Positions 43,917 through 52,838 of a stretch of DNA of 55,156 nt are shown piece after piece. Made by a program: the position numbers and the translations under genes. Origin of the DNA: UBA5951 sp009936885 (GTDB lineage: Bacteria > Pseudomonadota > Alphaproteobacteria > Puniceispirillales > Puniceispirillaceae); the NCBI GenBank assembly GCA_937996625.1, contig CALKVA010000033.1, positions 1-55,156 on the forward strand. The letters are read 5' to 3'. Numbering within the stretch: position 1 is the first letter of the stretch; every line of letters starts with the position of its first letter. Below the pieces are notes generated by a model. That model saw only the letters and a program-made list of their open reading frames with translations. It was not told the origin of the DNA and made no database searches.

Positions 43917-44351
43917 TTAATTTGAATTCAGCTTTTTGCCATCTTTATAAATGCCAGAGCTTTGTTGGTTGATGGTTCCATCTCGAAAATAGTATAGCCA
44001 GTCACCATCTTCTAAATCCTCCGAGTAGTTTCCCTTACTCATAAGCTGGCCATTCGTATAGAATAAAAGCCAAGGACCTGTTTTTTTGCCATCTATATAA
44101 TCCCCTTTGCTTTTGAGCTGACCAGTAACCCAAAATGCCAACCAAGAACCTTGTTTTTTTCCTTCAGAAATCCTGCCTTGTTGAATTCCTTCTAATTCAC
44201 CACTGAAGGGTGTGTCTGTGAATTTTAGATAGAATAGCGCTTCTCTTTCAACGAGGTCATCAATAGTCTCCGACTGTGAGATTGAAATAATTCCCACCAC
44301 GAAAAAAAGAGTTAAAACCGACAGAACCGCTAATTTTATTAATAAATGCAT
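43917..44351 (-). CDS. Exported MORN/YwqK-repeat protein
   Basis: 144 residues from ATG 44351 (AAGGA six bases upstream). An N-terminal hydrophobic helix LLIKLAVLSVLTLFFVVGII acts as a signal or anchor. It is followed by three repeats of the type GxWxxxxxxGQLxSKGxYxxGKKxG (KQGSWLAFWVTGQLKSKG, KTGPWLLFYTNGQLMSKG, EDGDWLYYFRDGTI). Such repeats occur in YwqK-family antitoxin-like and surface proteins; the role here is unknown. It lies 15 bases before the CMD gene on the same strand. Confidence 0.75.
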   Translation of the reverse strand: MHLLIKLAVLSVLTLFFVVGIISISQSETIDDLVEREALFYLKFTDTPFSGELEGIQQGRISEGKKQGSWLAFWVTGQLKSKGDYIDGKKTGPWLLFYTNGQLMSKGNYSEDLEDGDWLYYFRDGTINQQSSGIYKDGKKLNSN

Positions 44352-44534
44352 AATCATTCCTTGATGAAAAACTAATTTATAGTGCGCAATAGAGCCAAGG
44401 CGTGTCAACGGCTAACCTGTATCCGTATTTTTACCTAAAATACTCATCATAAAATAATGCTTTTTAAGTAAGAATTAAAACTATGGCTTGGCTATCCGAT
44501 AATCCTAGGGCAGAATTATGGGGGGAGATTATTA

Positions 44535-45605
44535 ATGAAGCTAGGTTTTTTTACACGTCCAGTCCACCCGATTGGCAAGGACTGGCAGCAATGTTTAGAT
44601 GAAGACAGGCAGGCTATTATTCTTGCAGATGAGCTTGGATTTGTTGAAGCATATGCCGGTGAGCATTTATCAGATAGCGCAGAGAATATTACTTCTTGCA
44701 GTATGTTTATGGCCTCGCTTGCTTATCAGACAAAGCAGATACGACTTGGAACAGGAACCGTTAATATTCCTAATCTTCACCCGGTGCATATCGCAGGTCA
44801 AGTAGCCATGCTAGACCATATGCTAGGGGGACGCTTTAACTTTGGCATTTCTCCAGGTGGGCTGATTTCTGATGCGGAATTATTTGGCACATTGCAACAA
44901 GACAGATCAGAGATGTTCCTTGAGGGCATCAATATGGTGTTGGAAATATGGCAACGTGATCCCCCTTATAATATTTCTGGAAAATATTGGCAAATTTCAA
45001 CAGAAAACACCATGATGACCGAAATAGGGCAGGGGATTATGACGAAGCCGCTCCAACAGCCTCATCCTCCTATTGTGGTTACTGCGGTTGCTCCCTTTTC
45101 TAACGGGGTGAGCGAAGCAGCTGCGCGGGGCTGGGATCCCATAAGCGCAGATATTATCATGCCTATATGGGTTGCCTCTCACTGGCAAAAATATGTTGAA
45201 GGCTGTGCCAGAGTTAATAGGCAGGCTTCCCCCGCTAATTGGCGTGTTGCCAAGGCATTGTTTGTTGCGGATGATTTAGCCAAAGCACGTGAATATGCAT
45301 TAGGACCAGATAGCCCCTATGTATTTTATTATAAACAGCTCTTTACCAAATTTTCGGCAATGGGAAAAATCGGTTTATTCAAATCCGATGCAAATCAGGC
45401 AGATGAGGATGTAAACTTTGAAGATGTATGCAAAAAAATGATAATTTGGGGTACACCTGATAAAGTTCAAGATGATTTACAGGCTTTTAAAGAAGAGGTG
45501 GGAGAATTTGGCACCTTAATGTATGCAGGAATGGACTGGGCTGATGTTGAGTTATCTAGACGCTCCATGATTCTCGCTGCTGAAAAAGTTGCCCCTCTAT
45601 TATAA
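44535..45605 (+). CDS. LLM-class (luciferase-like) flavin monooxygenase
   Basis: 356-residue bacterial-luciferase-fold enzyme using reduced FMN (or F420) to oxidise an organic substrate. Blocks LGFFTRPVHP, IRLGTGTVNIPNLHPVHIA, GGRFNFGISPGG and MTKPLQQPHPPI fit the family. A strong ribosome-binding site (GGGGGGAGA) stands nine bases before the ATG. Followed 101 bases later by a CMD-family gene on the same strand; the pairing suggests one pathway. The substrate cannot be deduced. Confidence 0.88.
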   Translation: MKLGFFTRPVHPIGKDWQQCLDEDRQAIILADELGFVEAYAGEHLSDSAENITSCSMFMASLAYQTKQIRLGTGTVNIPNLHPVHIAGQVAMLDHMLGGRFNFGISPGGLISDAELFGTLQQDRSEMFLEGINMVLEIWQRDPPYNISGKYWQISTENTMMTEIGQGIMTKPLQQPHPPIVVTAVAPFSNGVSEAAARGWDPISADIIMPIWVASHWQKYVEGCARVNRQASPANWRVAKALFVADDLAKAREYALGPDSPYVFYYKQLFTKFSAMGKIGLFKSDANQADEDVNFEDVCKKMIIWGTPDKVQDDLQAFKEEVGEFGTLMYAGMDWADVELSRRSMILAAEKVAPLL

Positions 45606-45706
45606 ATAATGGAGTCATAAACAATTCAACGGCTGCTTTTGAAGCTAAATCCCTATAACCTAAAATTAAATAAACAAAAAATAAATGAAATACTATAAAG
45701 GAGTGA

Positions 45707-46357
45707 ATGATGCAGCGTATTCAAGGCGTTAACCCAGAAGAAGTGACAGGTGGCGAGGCTGAGATATTAGAAGCCTCTAACATGTTTTTAGGACGATCTT
45801 CTAATTTGCTCAAAATACTTACTAATACATCTCCGCAGATTGCTAGATGGTTTTTAGGATTCCTTACAGCAACTCGTCAAGAAGGGCTTGGTGCTAGCTC
45901 TGATGTTGGGTTAAGGGGATTGGCCTGCGTTAAAACATCTATGACGAATGAGTGTAATTATTGCACTTCACATACGAGTATTTATGCCCAAGGGCTTGGC
46001 TATTCAGAACAACAAATAGCGCTTATGGCAGATAATAAATATAAAGAGAGTGATGAATTTACGGTTAAGGAAAAACTAGCCATTGAATGGGCAGAAGCTG
46101 TGACGTTAAATAAAGCGCTTCACGATGGCCCACTTTGGGATAGCTTGAGAGCGCATTTCTCGGATGCAGAAATTGTTGAGATTACGCTCGCATCATCAAT
46201 GTTTAACATGATTAATAGACTTAATGATACATTCAGATCAGAGCTGGAAACGACAGACTTTAATAAAAAACAATGGGATGCTACCGGCGTTCTACCACTG
46301 GATGCACAAGAAGCGTTTGCAGGTCGGTTCCCAGAACAAAAATTCACTAGTAAGTAA
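45707..46357 (+). CDS. AhpD/carboxymuconolactone decarboxylase-like protein (second paralog)
   Basis: 216 residues. The CxxC motif lies in ECNYCTSHTS (about 81-86). The blocks EKLAIEWAEAVTLNK and SSMFNMINRLNDTF mirror the paralog at 43248-43901 on the other strand. AAGGAG precedes the ATG-ATG start (45707 or 45710). It may protect or complement the LLM monooxygenase upstream, e.g. by removing peroxide formed by uncoupling; that is inference. Confidence 0.85.
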   Translation: MMQRIQGVNPEEVTGGEAEILEASNMFLGRSSNLLKILTNTSPQIARWFLGFLTATRQEGLGASSDVGLRGLACVKTSMTNECNYCTSHTSIYAQGLGYSEQQIALMADNKYKESDEFTVKEKLAIEWAEAVTLNKALHDGPLWDSLRAHFSDAEIVEITLASSMFNMINRLNDTFRSELETTDFNKKQWDATGVLPLDAQEAFAGRFPEQKFTSK

Positions 46358-46383
46358 AACCTTAGTTAACCCTTTTGGATGCC

Positions 46384-46428
46384 CCTATTGGTCATTTCTG
46401 CAAATCACAAGGGGAAATGACTAATAGG
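46384..46428. terminator. Large stem-loop between convergent genes
   Basis: 14-bp arms CCTATTGGTCATTT (46384-46397) and AAATGACTAATAGG (46415-46428), pairing fully except for one G-U, around a 17-nt loop. It lies between the CMD gene and the convergent aminotransferase. Likely serves both directions; no long T run. Confidence 0.55.
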
Positions 46429-46454
46429 AATTATCTGTTTAGATATAGCAGTTA

Positions 46455-47594
46455 TTAGGAATTCTGGCCTCTAACAGCTTCCAGGGTTTTCTCCAGATTT
46501 GCAACAGTTCTGTCTATATCTGTTAATTTATCCAAACCAAACAGACCTATTCTGAAAGTAGAAAAGCCTTCTGGCTCGCCGCACTCCAGCGGAACACCCG
46601 CTGCAACTTGCATTCCTGCTTGCATAAACTTCTTGCCTGTTTTGATATCAATATCGTCCGTATAGCTTACAATCACGCTAGGCGCTTTATAGTCATCGGC
46701 TGCTACAGAATGATAACCATAACGCTCAACAACTTCACGGCATCTACGCCCAAGTTCGATTTGTGCATTTTTGATAGCTTCTAATCCAAAGGATTCTGTC
46801 TCAACCAGGGCATCCCTGAAAAGGCGAAGCGAATCTGTTGGCATGGTTGCGTGATAAGCATGCTTGCCAGACTCATAAATCTCCATTATTTCAGTCCATT
46901 TTTTTAAGTCATTAGCAAAACTGGAGCTTTTGGTTGTATTTAGTATCTCACGCCCACGAGCGGACATCATAACAGCGGCGGCACATGGGCTTGCGCTCCA
47001 ACCCTTTTGTGGTGCGGTTAGCAACACATCAACACCAGTTGCTTGCATATCTACAAACAAAGTCCCGCTTGCTACACAATCCAAAACGAACAAACCACCC
47101 ACGTCATGTACTGCGTCTGATACCTGCTTAATAAAGCTATCGGGTACTATTATTCCAGCTGAAGTCTCAACATGGGGACAGAAAACAATGTCTGGTTGTT
47201 GTTTTGTGATTTGGGCTACAATTTTTTCTAGCGAAGCAGGGGCAAAAGGCGACGTTGGATCGTCTGATAATTGAGATGCTTTAATGATTGTTTGTGTTTT
47301 GGCAATGTCGCCAGCATCAAGAATTTGCGACCAACGGTAAGAGAACCATCCATTTCGGATGATTAACGCTGATTTATTAGATGCAAATTGTCTTGCAATG
47401 GCTTCCATCCCATAGGTACCGCCGCCTGGAACAACGGCCATAGAACCTGCGTTATAGGCTTGTTTTAGGATACGCGATATATCACGCATAACATCGCCGA
47501 AAACAGCAGACATGGAGTTAAGCGAACGGTCAGAAAATACAACAGAAAATTCCAATAATCCCTCAGGATCAACATCATCTCTAAGAGCACTCAT
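46455..47594 (-). CDS. Class V aminotransferase (alanine/serine-glyoxylate type)
   Basis: PLP-dependent aminotransferase of 379 residues from ATG 47594 (AGAGG six bases upstream). The PLP lysine lies in TAPQKGWSASP. The cofactor-phosphate region is VVPGGGTYGMEA, and VETSAGI and FVLDCVASG (the Asp that pairs with the pyridine nitrogen) are present. It resembles alanine-glyoxylate and 2-aminoethylphosphonate-type transaminases. Partner substrate unknown; monocistronic. Confidence 0.9.
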   Translation of the reverse strand: MSALRDDVDPEGLLEFSVVFSDRSLNSMSAVFGDVMRDISRILKQAYNAGSMAVVPGGGTYGMEAIARQFASNKSALIIRNGWFSYRWSQILDAGDIAKTQTIIKASQLSDDPTSPFAPASLEKIVAQITKQQPDIVFCPHVETSAGIIVPDSFIKQVSDAVHDVGGLFVLDCVASGTLFVDMQATGVDVLLTAPQKGWSASPCAAAVMMSARGREILNTTKSSSFANDLKKWTEIMEIYESGKHAYHATMPTDSLRLFRDALVETESFGLEAIKNAQIELGRRCREVVERYGYHSVAADDYKAPSVIVSYTDDIDIKTGKKFMQAGMQVAAGVPLECGEPEGFSTFRIGLFGLDKLTDIDRTVANLEKTLEAVRGQNS

Positions 47595-47766
47595 CATTTG
47601 CCTCTTTTTTTTTAGTTCACGCAAAGCTGCCTAACAATGTTAAGTCTCGTGCGTAAATTTGTTTGTAAAATATTAGATTTAATCACACTAAACAAGTCAG
47701 CATAACAGCTATATAGCACGTTGCTGAACAAAATCCAGCATTTCAAAAGGATAAATCATACATAAA

Positions 47767-48042
47767 TTAATATGTAGACATTATCGTAGCTAGGGCATTT
47801 TTGATTTTTGCAATACGGCGCTCTAGTCTAATATTCTCGCTCGTTAATCTTGCTATTTCACGCTCGTAGCTACTTCTGAATTCATCTAATTTAGAATCTG
47901 AGCCTTGATTTGCAACGCATTGATTATATTTCATTATATCTTCAGATGTATTACCATTTAGCTCGCAACTATGAGCAAATATGGGCGCGCTTAGCAAAGT
48001 GGTACTGCAAATTGTAATGATAAAAAGAAGAGGGAGTTTCAA
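47767..48042 (-). CDS. Small exported coiled-coil protein, TTG start
   Basis: 91 residues. The TTG at 48042 is chosen because AGGAG (48051-48055) lies eight bases upstream and the product then begins with a normal signal peptide MKLPLLFIITICSTTLLSAPIFA. The alternative ATG at 48090 would bury that signal. The mature part has two cysteines (SCELNG, YNQCVAN) and a coiled coil FRSSYEREIARLTSENIRLE. No family recognised. Confidence 0.65.
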   Translation of the reverse strand: MKLPLLFIITICSTTLLSAPIFAHSCELNGNTSEDIMKYNQCVANQGSDSKLDEFRSSYEREIARLTSENIRLERRIAKIKNALATIMSTY

Positions 48043-48184
48043 CGGTGTTTCTCCTACATAATAGTTGATTTTATAGGGTTTCTGCATCATTCATAACATA
48101 ATGATAGCCCCCTTATAACAGGCCTCAATACTAGACACTTATATCGGGCCTTAAAGCCATGCCTTAAAAGGTATCTACAGGCTA

Positions 48185-48811
48185 TCAGATTATGCCACTT
48201 TGATATATTAGTTTTAATGATATAAAAAACATGATGGCTGCAATAATGCTATCAAGAATTCTCCAGGCCATTCTGTTATTAAACAGAGAGGACATGGCGC
48301 TTGCACCAAATCCAATGGAGATAAAAAACACCAAACTTGCCAATGACGCTCCAATGCCAAATCCCCAGACGTCTGCTCCCTTATATTGTAATGAAATTAT
48401 CCCAATCAATACCAAGGTATCGAGATATACGTGAGGGTTAACGAATGTTAAAACAAATAATTTAAAAAGTGTTTGCTTTCTTCCAAGCCTTTCAGGTTTA
48501 TATTCTTGGGTGCTCTGATCAAATAACTTGAACACATTCCTTAGATGAGAGACCCCATAAAATGCAATCCAAATCGCAGCAAGAATAAATATCCATTGAT
48601 AATAAGCATTAAAGAATTTCTCTGCGAAGAGACCCATGCCTGTTATGCCCAAGATGATGAGCAACATATCACTGACTGCGCAAAATCCGACAGATAATAA
48701 AACGTGATTTCTGGCAATACCTTGGCGAATTACGAAGCTATTTTGCGCCCCGATTGCAAGGATTAAAGAGAATCCGAGGATAAATCCGTTTATGAGGGGG
48801 GCAGAGTTCAT
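48185..48811 (-). CDS. LysE/ArgO-family amino-acid exporter
   Basis: 208 residues from ATG 48811. Six hydrophobic helices; the first contains FILGFSLILAIGAQNSFVIRQG, the LysE/ArgO hallmark. LTFVNPHVYLDTLVLIG is the second signature. Exports basic amino acids such as arginine or lysine in characterised members. Its start lies one base after the stop of the cyclase gene, so translation is probably coupled, although no functional link is obvious. Confidence 0.9.
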   Translation of the reverse strand: MNSAPLINGFILGFSLILAIGAQNSFVIRQGIARNHVLLSVGFCAVSDMLLIILGITGMGLFAEKFFNAYYQWIFILAAIWIAFYGVSHLRNVFKLFDQSTQEYKPERLGRKQTLFKLFVLTFVNPHVYLDTLVLIGIISLQYKGADVWGFGIGASLASLVFFISIGFGASAMSSLFNNRMAWRILDSIIAAIMFFISLKLIYQSGII

Positions 48812-48812
48812 T

Positions 48813-49517
48813 TCATGATGTTTCAAGCTCGTCAATAATCGCTACTGCGCGAATTGGACTGCCTGTTCCACCTCGAATTTTTAACGGAAACCCAGCGAAC
48901 TGAAAATGCCCCAAACCTACAACCTGATGTAGGTTTGCTAATCCCTCCATATGCGTGAAGCCCATGTTGCGACAAACAAGATGCACTTCGAAATTATTTT
49001 TACCCGGTCTTCCAGGGCTAACCGCTTCTACTCCGAAACTTGTGATCCCTTTTTCTCCAAGCCATGTTGCAGATTCTTTAGTAAGACCCGGAAAATCAGT
49101 TAGAAATTCTGGACTTCCAAAAGTTCTATCATAATGGGCCATATAGAGCAGAATAATATCTCCTTTATTTATGGTTTCTCCGGTTTTTTCTTCCGCTTCT
49201 TGCAAGTCAGCAATAGATATATCACTTTTTAAAGGGATATGAGATAAATCTAAGCACAAGGAAGGGCGGTAGAATTGGTCTAACGGCATCTCATCAACAC
49301 TCAATGCAGTCTGTCTCTCGTCAAAGTGACAGGGGGCATCGACGTGGCTGGCGGTGTGTTCACCAAGGGTCAGAAAAGACGACGCGCACGAAAATTGGAC
49401 GCCCTCTGACTCTCGAACCGTATCATGGGTTTGATAAGCGCTGAATGTTACAGGTGGGTGGTTTGGTAATGTGGGACATTTCTGATAAATCTCGCCGCTC
49501 AAATCAATTAAACGCAC
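48813..49517 (-). CDS. Cyclase/KynB-family metal hydrolase
   Basis: 234 residues of the cyclase family (Pfam PF04199), to which kynurenine formamidase KynB belongs. The metal motif HxGxHxDxPxH appears as GEHTASHVDAPCHF. Start MRLIDLSGEIYQ and end GGTGSPIRAVAII are typical. No kynurenine pathway genes are near, so KynB function is not assumed. It lies upstream of lysE in one transcript and 34 bases after the VOC gene. Confidence 0.87.
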   Translation of the reverse strand: MRLIDLSGEIYQKCPTLPNHPPVTFSAYQTHDTVRESEGVQFSCASSFLTLGEHTASHVDAPCHFDERQTALSVDEMPLDQFYRPSLCLDLSHIPLKSDISIADLQEAEEKTGETINKGDIILLYMAHYDRTFGSPEFLTDFPGLTKESATWLGEKGITSFGVEAVSPGRPGKNNFEVHLVCRNMGFTHMEGLANLHQVVGLGHFQFAGFPLKIRGGTGSPIRAVAIIDELETS

Positions 49518-49551
49518 AGTTTTTTTCCTTCAAATATTTAAAACACTATTA

Positions 49552-49962
49552 TTATTTGTAATAATTTATTTCTATGGTGATGTTATTTGGGTCTTTTGCA
49601 AATATCTGAAATAATCGCATGTTTGGGACTTCACGTTCAGTAAATGTGATATTTTGATCCTCTAATCGCTGTTTCAACGCGTTTGCATCTGTTGCCCGAA
49701 ATGCAAGATGGTCCACAGACCCGCTTCCTAATAGATTTTTGCCGCCTTCTGCTTCGCCAAGATATTCTTCTAAACCGCCTGGTTTGTTCGGGTCAGCAGA
49801 AATTAAATGCACTAACGCAACCTCTCCTAGATAGAGCCAATGCCCTTTAAACGGAAAATTTGGTCGCTTACCATCAACCAGACCAAGTGCTTCATAAAAT
49901 GCTTTTGTTTCTTCTAGTTTAGAAGTTCTGATAGCATAATGGTCAATATTCGTGAGCGGCAT
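49552..49962 (-). CDS. VOC-superfamily protein
   Basis: 136 residues from ATG 49962 (GGAG seven bases upstream). Metal-ligand positions of the glyoxalase fold are kept: INDHY-like start TNIDHYAIRTSKLEETKAFY, then VALVHLISADP, VDHLAFRATD and FAKDPNNITIEINY with a terminal Glu. It leads the VOC-cyclase-LysE gene set on the minus strand. Function within that set unknown. Confidence 0.85.
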   Translation of the reverse strand: MPLTNIDHYAIRTSKLEETKAFYEALGLVDGKRPNFPFKGHWLYLGEVALVHLISADPNKPGGLEEYLGEAEGGKNLLGSGSVDHLAFRATDANALKQRLEDQNITFTEREVPNMRLFQIFAKDPNNITIEINYYK

Positions 49963-50180
49963 TATTCTCTCCAATTTTAAAAAAACATGTTAAGAAACTA
50001 TGCTGTAACGTCAAGTGATATATAAGCTTAAAGATCAATACGAGGGCTCATTTAATATTGATTTCATTCATGCTGTATCGTTATTATGATATCTATACAG
50101 TTGAGCTGAGTTAGATAAATAATCCAAACCAAAAAATATAGTTAAAAAAAAGTCACAAAAAAAGTTATTGGTCAAATAAA

Positions 50181-50603
50181 ATGAATTATGATGATGAAGA
50201 TAGGTTAATAGACTCTATTCTAGCGAATACAAAAACGATTGCTCTTATTGGAGCGAGCGTAAAAGGAGAGCGTCCGAGTAATTCAGTTATGCGCAACTTG
50301 CTAAAAAGGGAATATCAGGTTTTCCCTGTAAATCCCGGCCATGTAGGGGGAAAAATATTAGGGCAGGAATGTTTTGCCAAGCTTACTGATATTCCGCATG
50401 AAATTGACATGGTAGATGTTTTTAGACATTCAGATGCAGTACCTGAGATAGTTGAAGAAGCCATAAAATGCCAAGTTAAAACACTATGGCTGCAGCTGGA
50501 AATTGGTCATGCTGAGGCAGAAGCCAAGGCAAGGAAAAATGGAATAACAGTGATTAGTAATCGTTGTCCTAATATTGAATTCAGAAGACAAGAATCCTCA
50601 TAA
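50181..50603 (+). CDS. CoA-binding domain protein (YccU-like)
   Basis: 140 residues, one Rossmann CoA-binding domain like that of succinyl-CoA ligase alpha. Signature blocks are TIALIGASVKGERPSNSVM, YQVFPVNPGH, DMVDVFRHSDAV and NRCPNIEF. The family includes E. coli YccU; no settled function. Monocistronic. Confidence 0.88.
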   Translation: MNYDDEDRLIDSILANTKTIALIGASVKGERPSNSVMRNLLKREYQVFPVNPGHVGGKILGQECFAKLTDIPHEIDMVDVFRHSDAVPEIVEEAIKCQVKTLWLQLEIGHAEAEAKARKNGITVISNRCPNIEFRRQESS

Positions 50604-50794
50604 AACGGCTAAAATAAAGTTTATGTCAATAAAAGTTAAGTCAGTATTTATCGTATTTGATGAAATCTATTTTTGGATTAGGTTTATTGATTTTTTGAAT
50701 AATCAATCCAAATAATGCTTATTGCCCAAGTATTCTATATGTCAGCGCTAGTGACATTTTTGTTCGAAGATTTGACGTATTGAGGTATATGATT

Positions 50795-50974
50795 ATGTCC
50801 AAAAAAAACACCCAGTCACACAATAATCCTGACCTTCGCGTTATAAACGGTGATATGAATTCCAAAAGCTATGGACTTGGTGACCCATGCGTTCCGATGG
50901 AGTTGTCCTATTTTCCTGAAGAAAACCCCAAATCTCGTGCGTTATTGAGCGAGGTTGATAGTCGTGACGACTAG
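50795..50974 (+). CDS. Small uncharacterised protein (59 aa)
   Basis: I prefer the ATG at 50795 because GAGGT at 50782-50786 is eight bases upstream; an ATG at 50789 and a TTG at 50780 are in frame. The product is hydrophilic with a conserved-looking centre YGLGDPCVPMELSYFPEENP. Family unknown. Stands alone. Confidence 0.55.
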   Translation: MSKKNTQSHNNPDLRVINGDMNSKSYGLGDPCVPMELSYFPEENPKSRALLSEVDSRDD

Positions 50975-51121
50975 GTAGAAAAGCATAATATTATCCCTAA
51001 TACTATTCATAGTTTAAAATCAGTTTTGCCAAAATGTAAAATGTGGTAATCTTAGGTGGCGGTTTAGCCATAGGAATTATAGGAACCTGAAAGATCGTCT
51101 CACACTTCTACAATAATTAAC

Positions 51122-51847
51122 ATGGGGATTGGCGTGTATTTTAATTCAGTTTTAGAATTATCCACTTCGGTTTTGTCAAAAGTTTTGTCAAATTTAGATA
51201 ATTGGATGTTCAGTAACTTTGAAATAACGATATCGTTGGCAGATAATATCGAACGGGTGGCCGTCTCTCTTTTCGCGTTGATTGTCATTGGTGTTTTGAT
51301 GATTTTGCTCGCAAGCGATCTTTCTCGAAAAAATAAACCACAAAATTTCGATGCTGAAGAAAAATCAAAGTCGGTATTACAGCCATCATCTGAACATTTG
51401 CCTTCTCTTGCCTCAGCAAAGGGTTCTCCTGAAAATAAAGATAATGAAGCAAAAGATGTTGGTAAGCCAATTGAGTCAAAAGATGATGGGCCAAAGGATG
51501 ATATAACAGCATCTGATAAGCCAAATATTTATGAATTAGATAACGGGTTCGTCATAAATAAAAGAAGTGCAGATGCGCAAGATGCGGTGAAGGTTGATGG
51601 AAACAGTGTTGATAAACAGGCAGATACTGAAAAAAATGCTTTTGAAACTAATGCAGTGCCACTTAGCCCTATAGCTGCTAGCGATAAAAATGTGTCAGTT
51701 GAACTAGCAACGATAGAAACAGAAATGCTTGACGTGAGAAAAGAATATAAATCTGGCAAGATTAGTTCAATGGATTATTTTACAAAAACGCAAGAGCTGT
51801 ATAATAAAGGTGAAATGTTGGTGGAGTCTGGCGGGACGATTGACTAG
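51122..51847 (+). CDS. Membrane-anchored acidic protein with SHOCT-like C-terminus
   Basis: 241 residues. One membrane helix VAVSLFALIVIGVLMILLA at about 42-60 is followed by a long, low-complexity acidic/lysine-rich stretch (about 65-190). The C-terminal short helix-pair ATIETEMLDVRKEYKSGKISSMDYFTK resembles a SHOCT-type oligomerisation domain. The middle is likely disordered. It precedes the orphan ParA gene by 160 bases on the same strand; a link is possible but unproven. Confidence 0.65.
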   Translation: MGIGVYFNSVLELSTSVLSKVLSNLDNWMFSNFEITISLADNIERVAVSLFALIVIGVLMILLASDLSRKNKPQNFDAEEKSKSVLQPSSEHLPSLASAKGSPENKDNEAKDVGKPIESKDDGPKDDITASDKPNIYELDNGFVINKRSADAQDAVKVDGNSVDKQADTEKNAFETNAVPLSPIAASDKNVSVELATIETEMLDVRKEYKSGKISSMDYFTKTQELYNKGEMLVESGGTID

Positions 51848-52006
51848 TAAAGGAACCTTTTTGGCGGTTATTTGCACATGTTTCTTTGTTATTTAGCTGC
51901 TTTTTTCAGTTAAAACACGAAATCATGTGACAAATTTAATATCCTAATAGATAGTTTTTTTAGTGTTTTAAACTATTATTAACTTTTTAACCTTTGGAGT
52001 AGTATC

Positions 52007-52726
52007 ATGGGTTCTGCAATTATGGTAGCCAATATGAAAGGGGGTGTGGGTAAAAGTACGCTCACCTGCTATCTTGCTGATTATTTTAGGCAATATCAAA
52101 AGAAGCGGCCTCTCTATTTAATAGACACCGATGCTCAGGGCAGTAGTTTTGAAATGCTGGGTATTGACGGGAGATTTGAGCAATTGCGGCACCTGCCAAT
52201 CGGGGATAGGTATGATGCTGTAAATGTCGTTACGGTGGATACAATTGTAAGAAACCATTTGAGTTCTGCTGATGATTTACTTCTAATCGATACCTCTGCT
52301 GGAAAGCCAGATACTATTTGTCAAATTGCGATGATGTGTCATTGTTTATTGGTCCCAGTATCTATTAATTGGGGAGATATTCGACCCACCAGAGATTTTA
52401 TTGAGGAAATACAAGATCGAAAAGATTCGTCACGTGCCATCACTCCTCATATAATTGTGGTACCAAACCGGATTCCTCATCAACAAAGGAATTACAGCCG
52501 TCTTAAAGATGCATTGAGTGAGTTGGATGTTGTTATTGCGCCAGGTTTATCTGATTTATCAATTATTAGACACCAAACAGAGAAATTTTCAGGTATCCAA
52601 GCCACAAAGGGGACACGCTTTAATGAAGAGATAATCCATTTCGGCAATTTTATCACGGAATATATCCTTGGCGGAAAGCTAGATGCCATATATGCAGATA
52701 CTAACGTAATAGAACTTCGGCGATAG
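52007..52726 (+). CDS. ParA/MinD-family ATPase (orphan)
   Basis: 239-residue deviant-Walker ATPase. Walker A is KGGVGKST (K11-T18), with the signature lysine and the catalytic lysine. Switch I/II regions read YLIDTDAQGSS and LLIDTSAGKPD. ParA-like proteins place DNA, chemoreceptor arrays or cell-division machines. No parB, parS site or replication gene is visible beside it, so it is not a plasmid partition pair. A chromosomal positioning role (e.g. MipZ- or PpfA-like) is possible. Confidence 0.85.
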   Translation: MGSAIMVANMKGGVGKSTLTCYLADYFRQYQKKRPLYLIDTDAQGSSFEMLGIDGRFEQLRHLPIGDRYDAVNVVTVDTIVRNHLSSADDLLLIDTSAGKPDTICQIAMMCHCLLVPVSINWGDIRPTRDFIEEIQDRKDSSRAITPHIIVVPNRIPHQQRNYSRLKDALSELDVVIAPGLSDLSIIRHQTEKFSGIQATKGTRFNEEIIHFGNFITEYILGGKLDAIYADTNVIELRR

Positions 52727-52838
52727 GCTTTCTAGGTTATAGGCATTTGTTCGAGTTGGCCAAATTCATTAACAGCTCTTTAAGGAATTAGGGATGCTTC
52801 CTGATTTCATTTAATTTTTACCGAGATAAGGTCCGGAA

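Noticed and set aside
44483..44602. 39-codon frame overlapping the start of the LLM monooxygenase gene
   Set aside because: It has no ribosome-binding site of its own and contains that of the LLM gene. Probably a chance frame.
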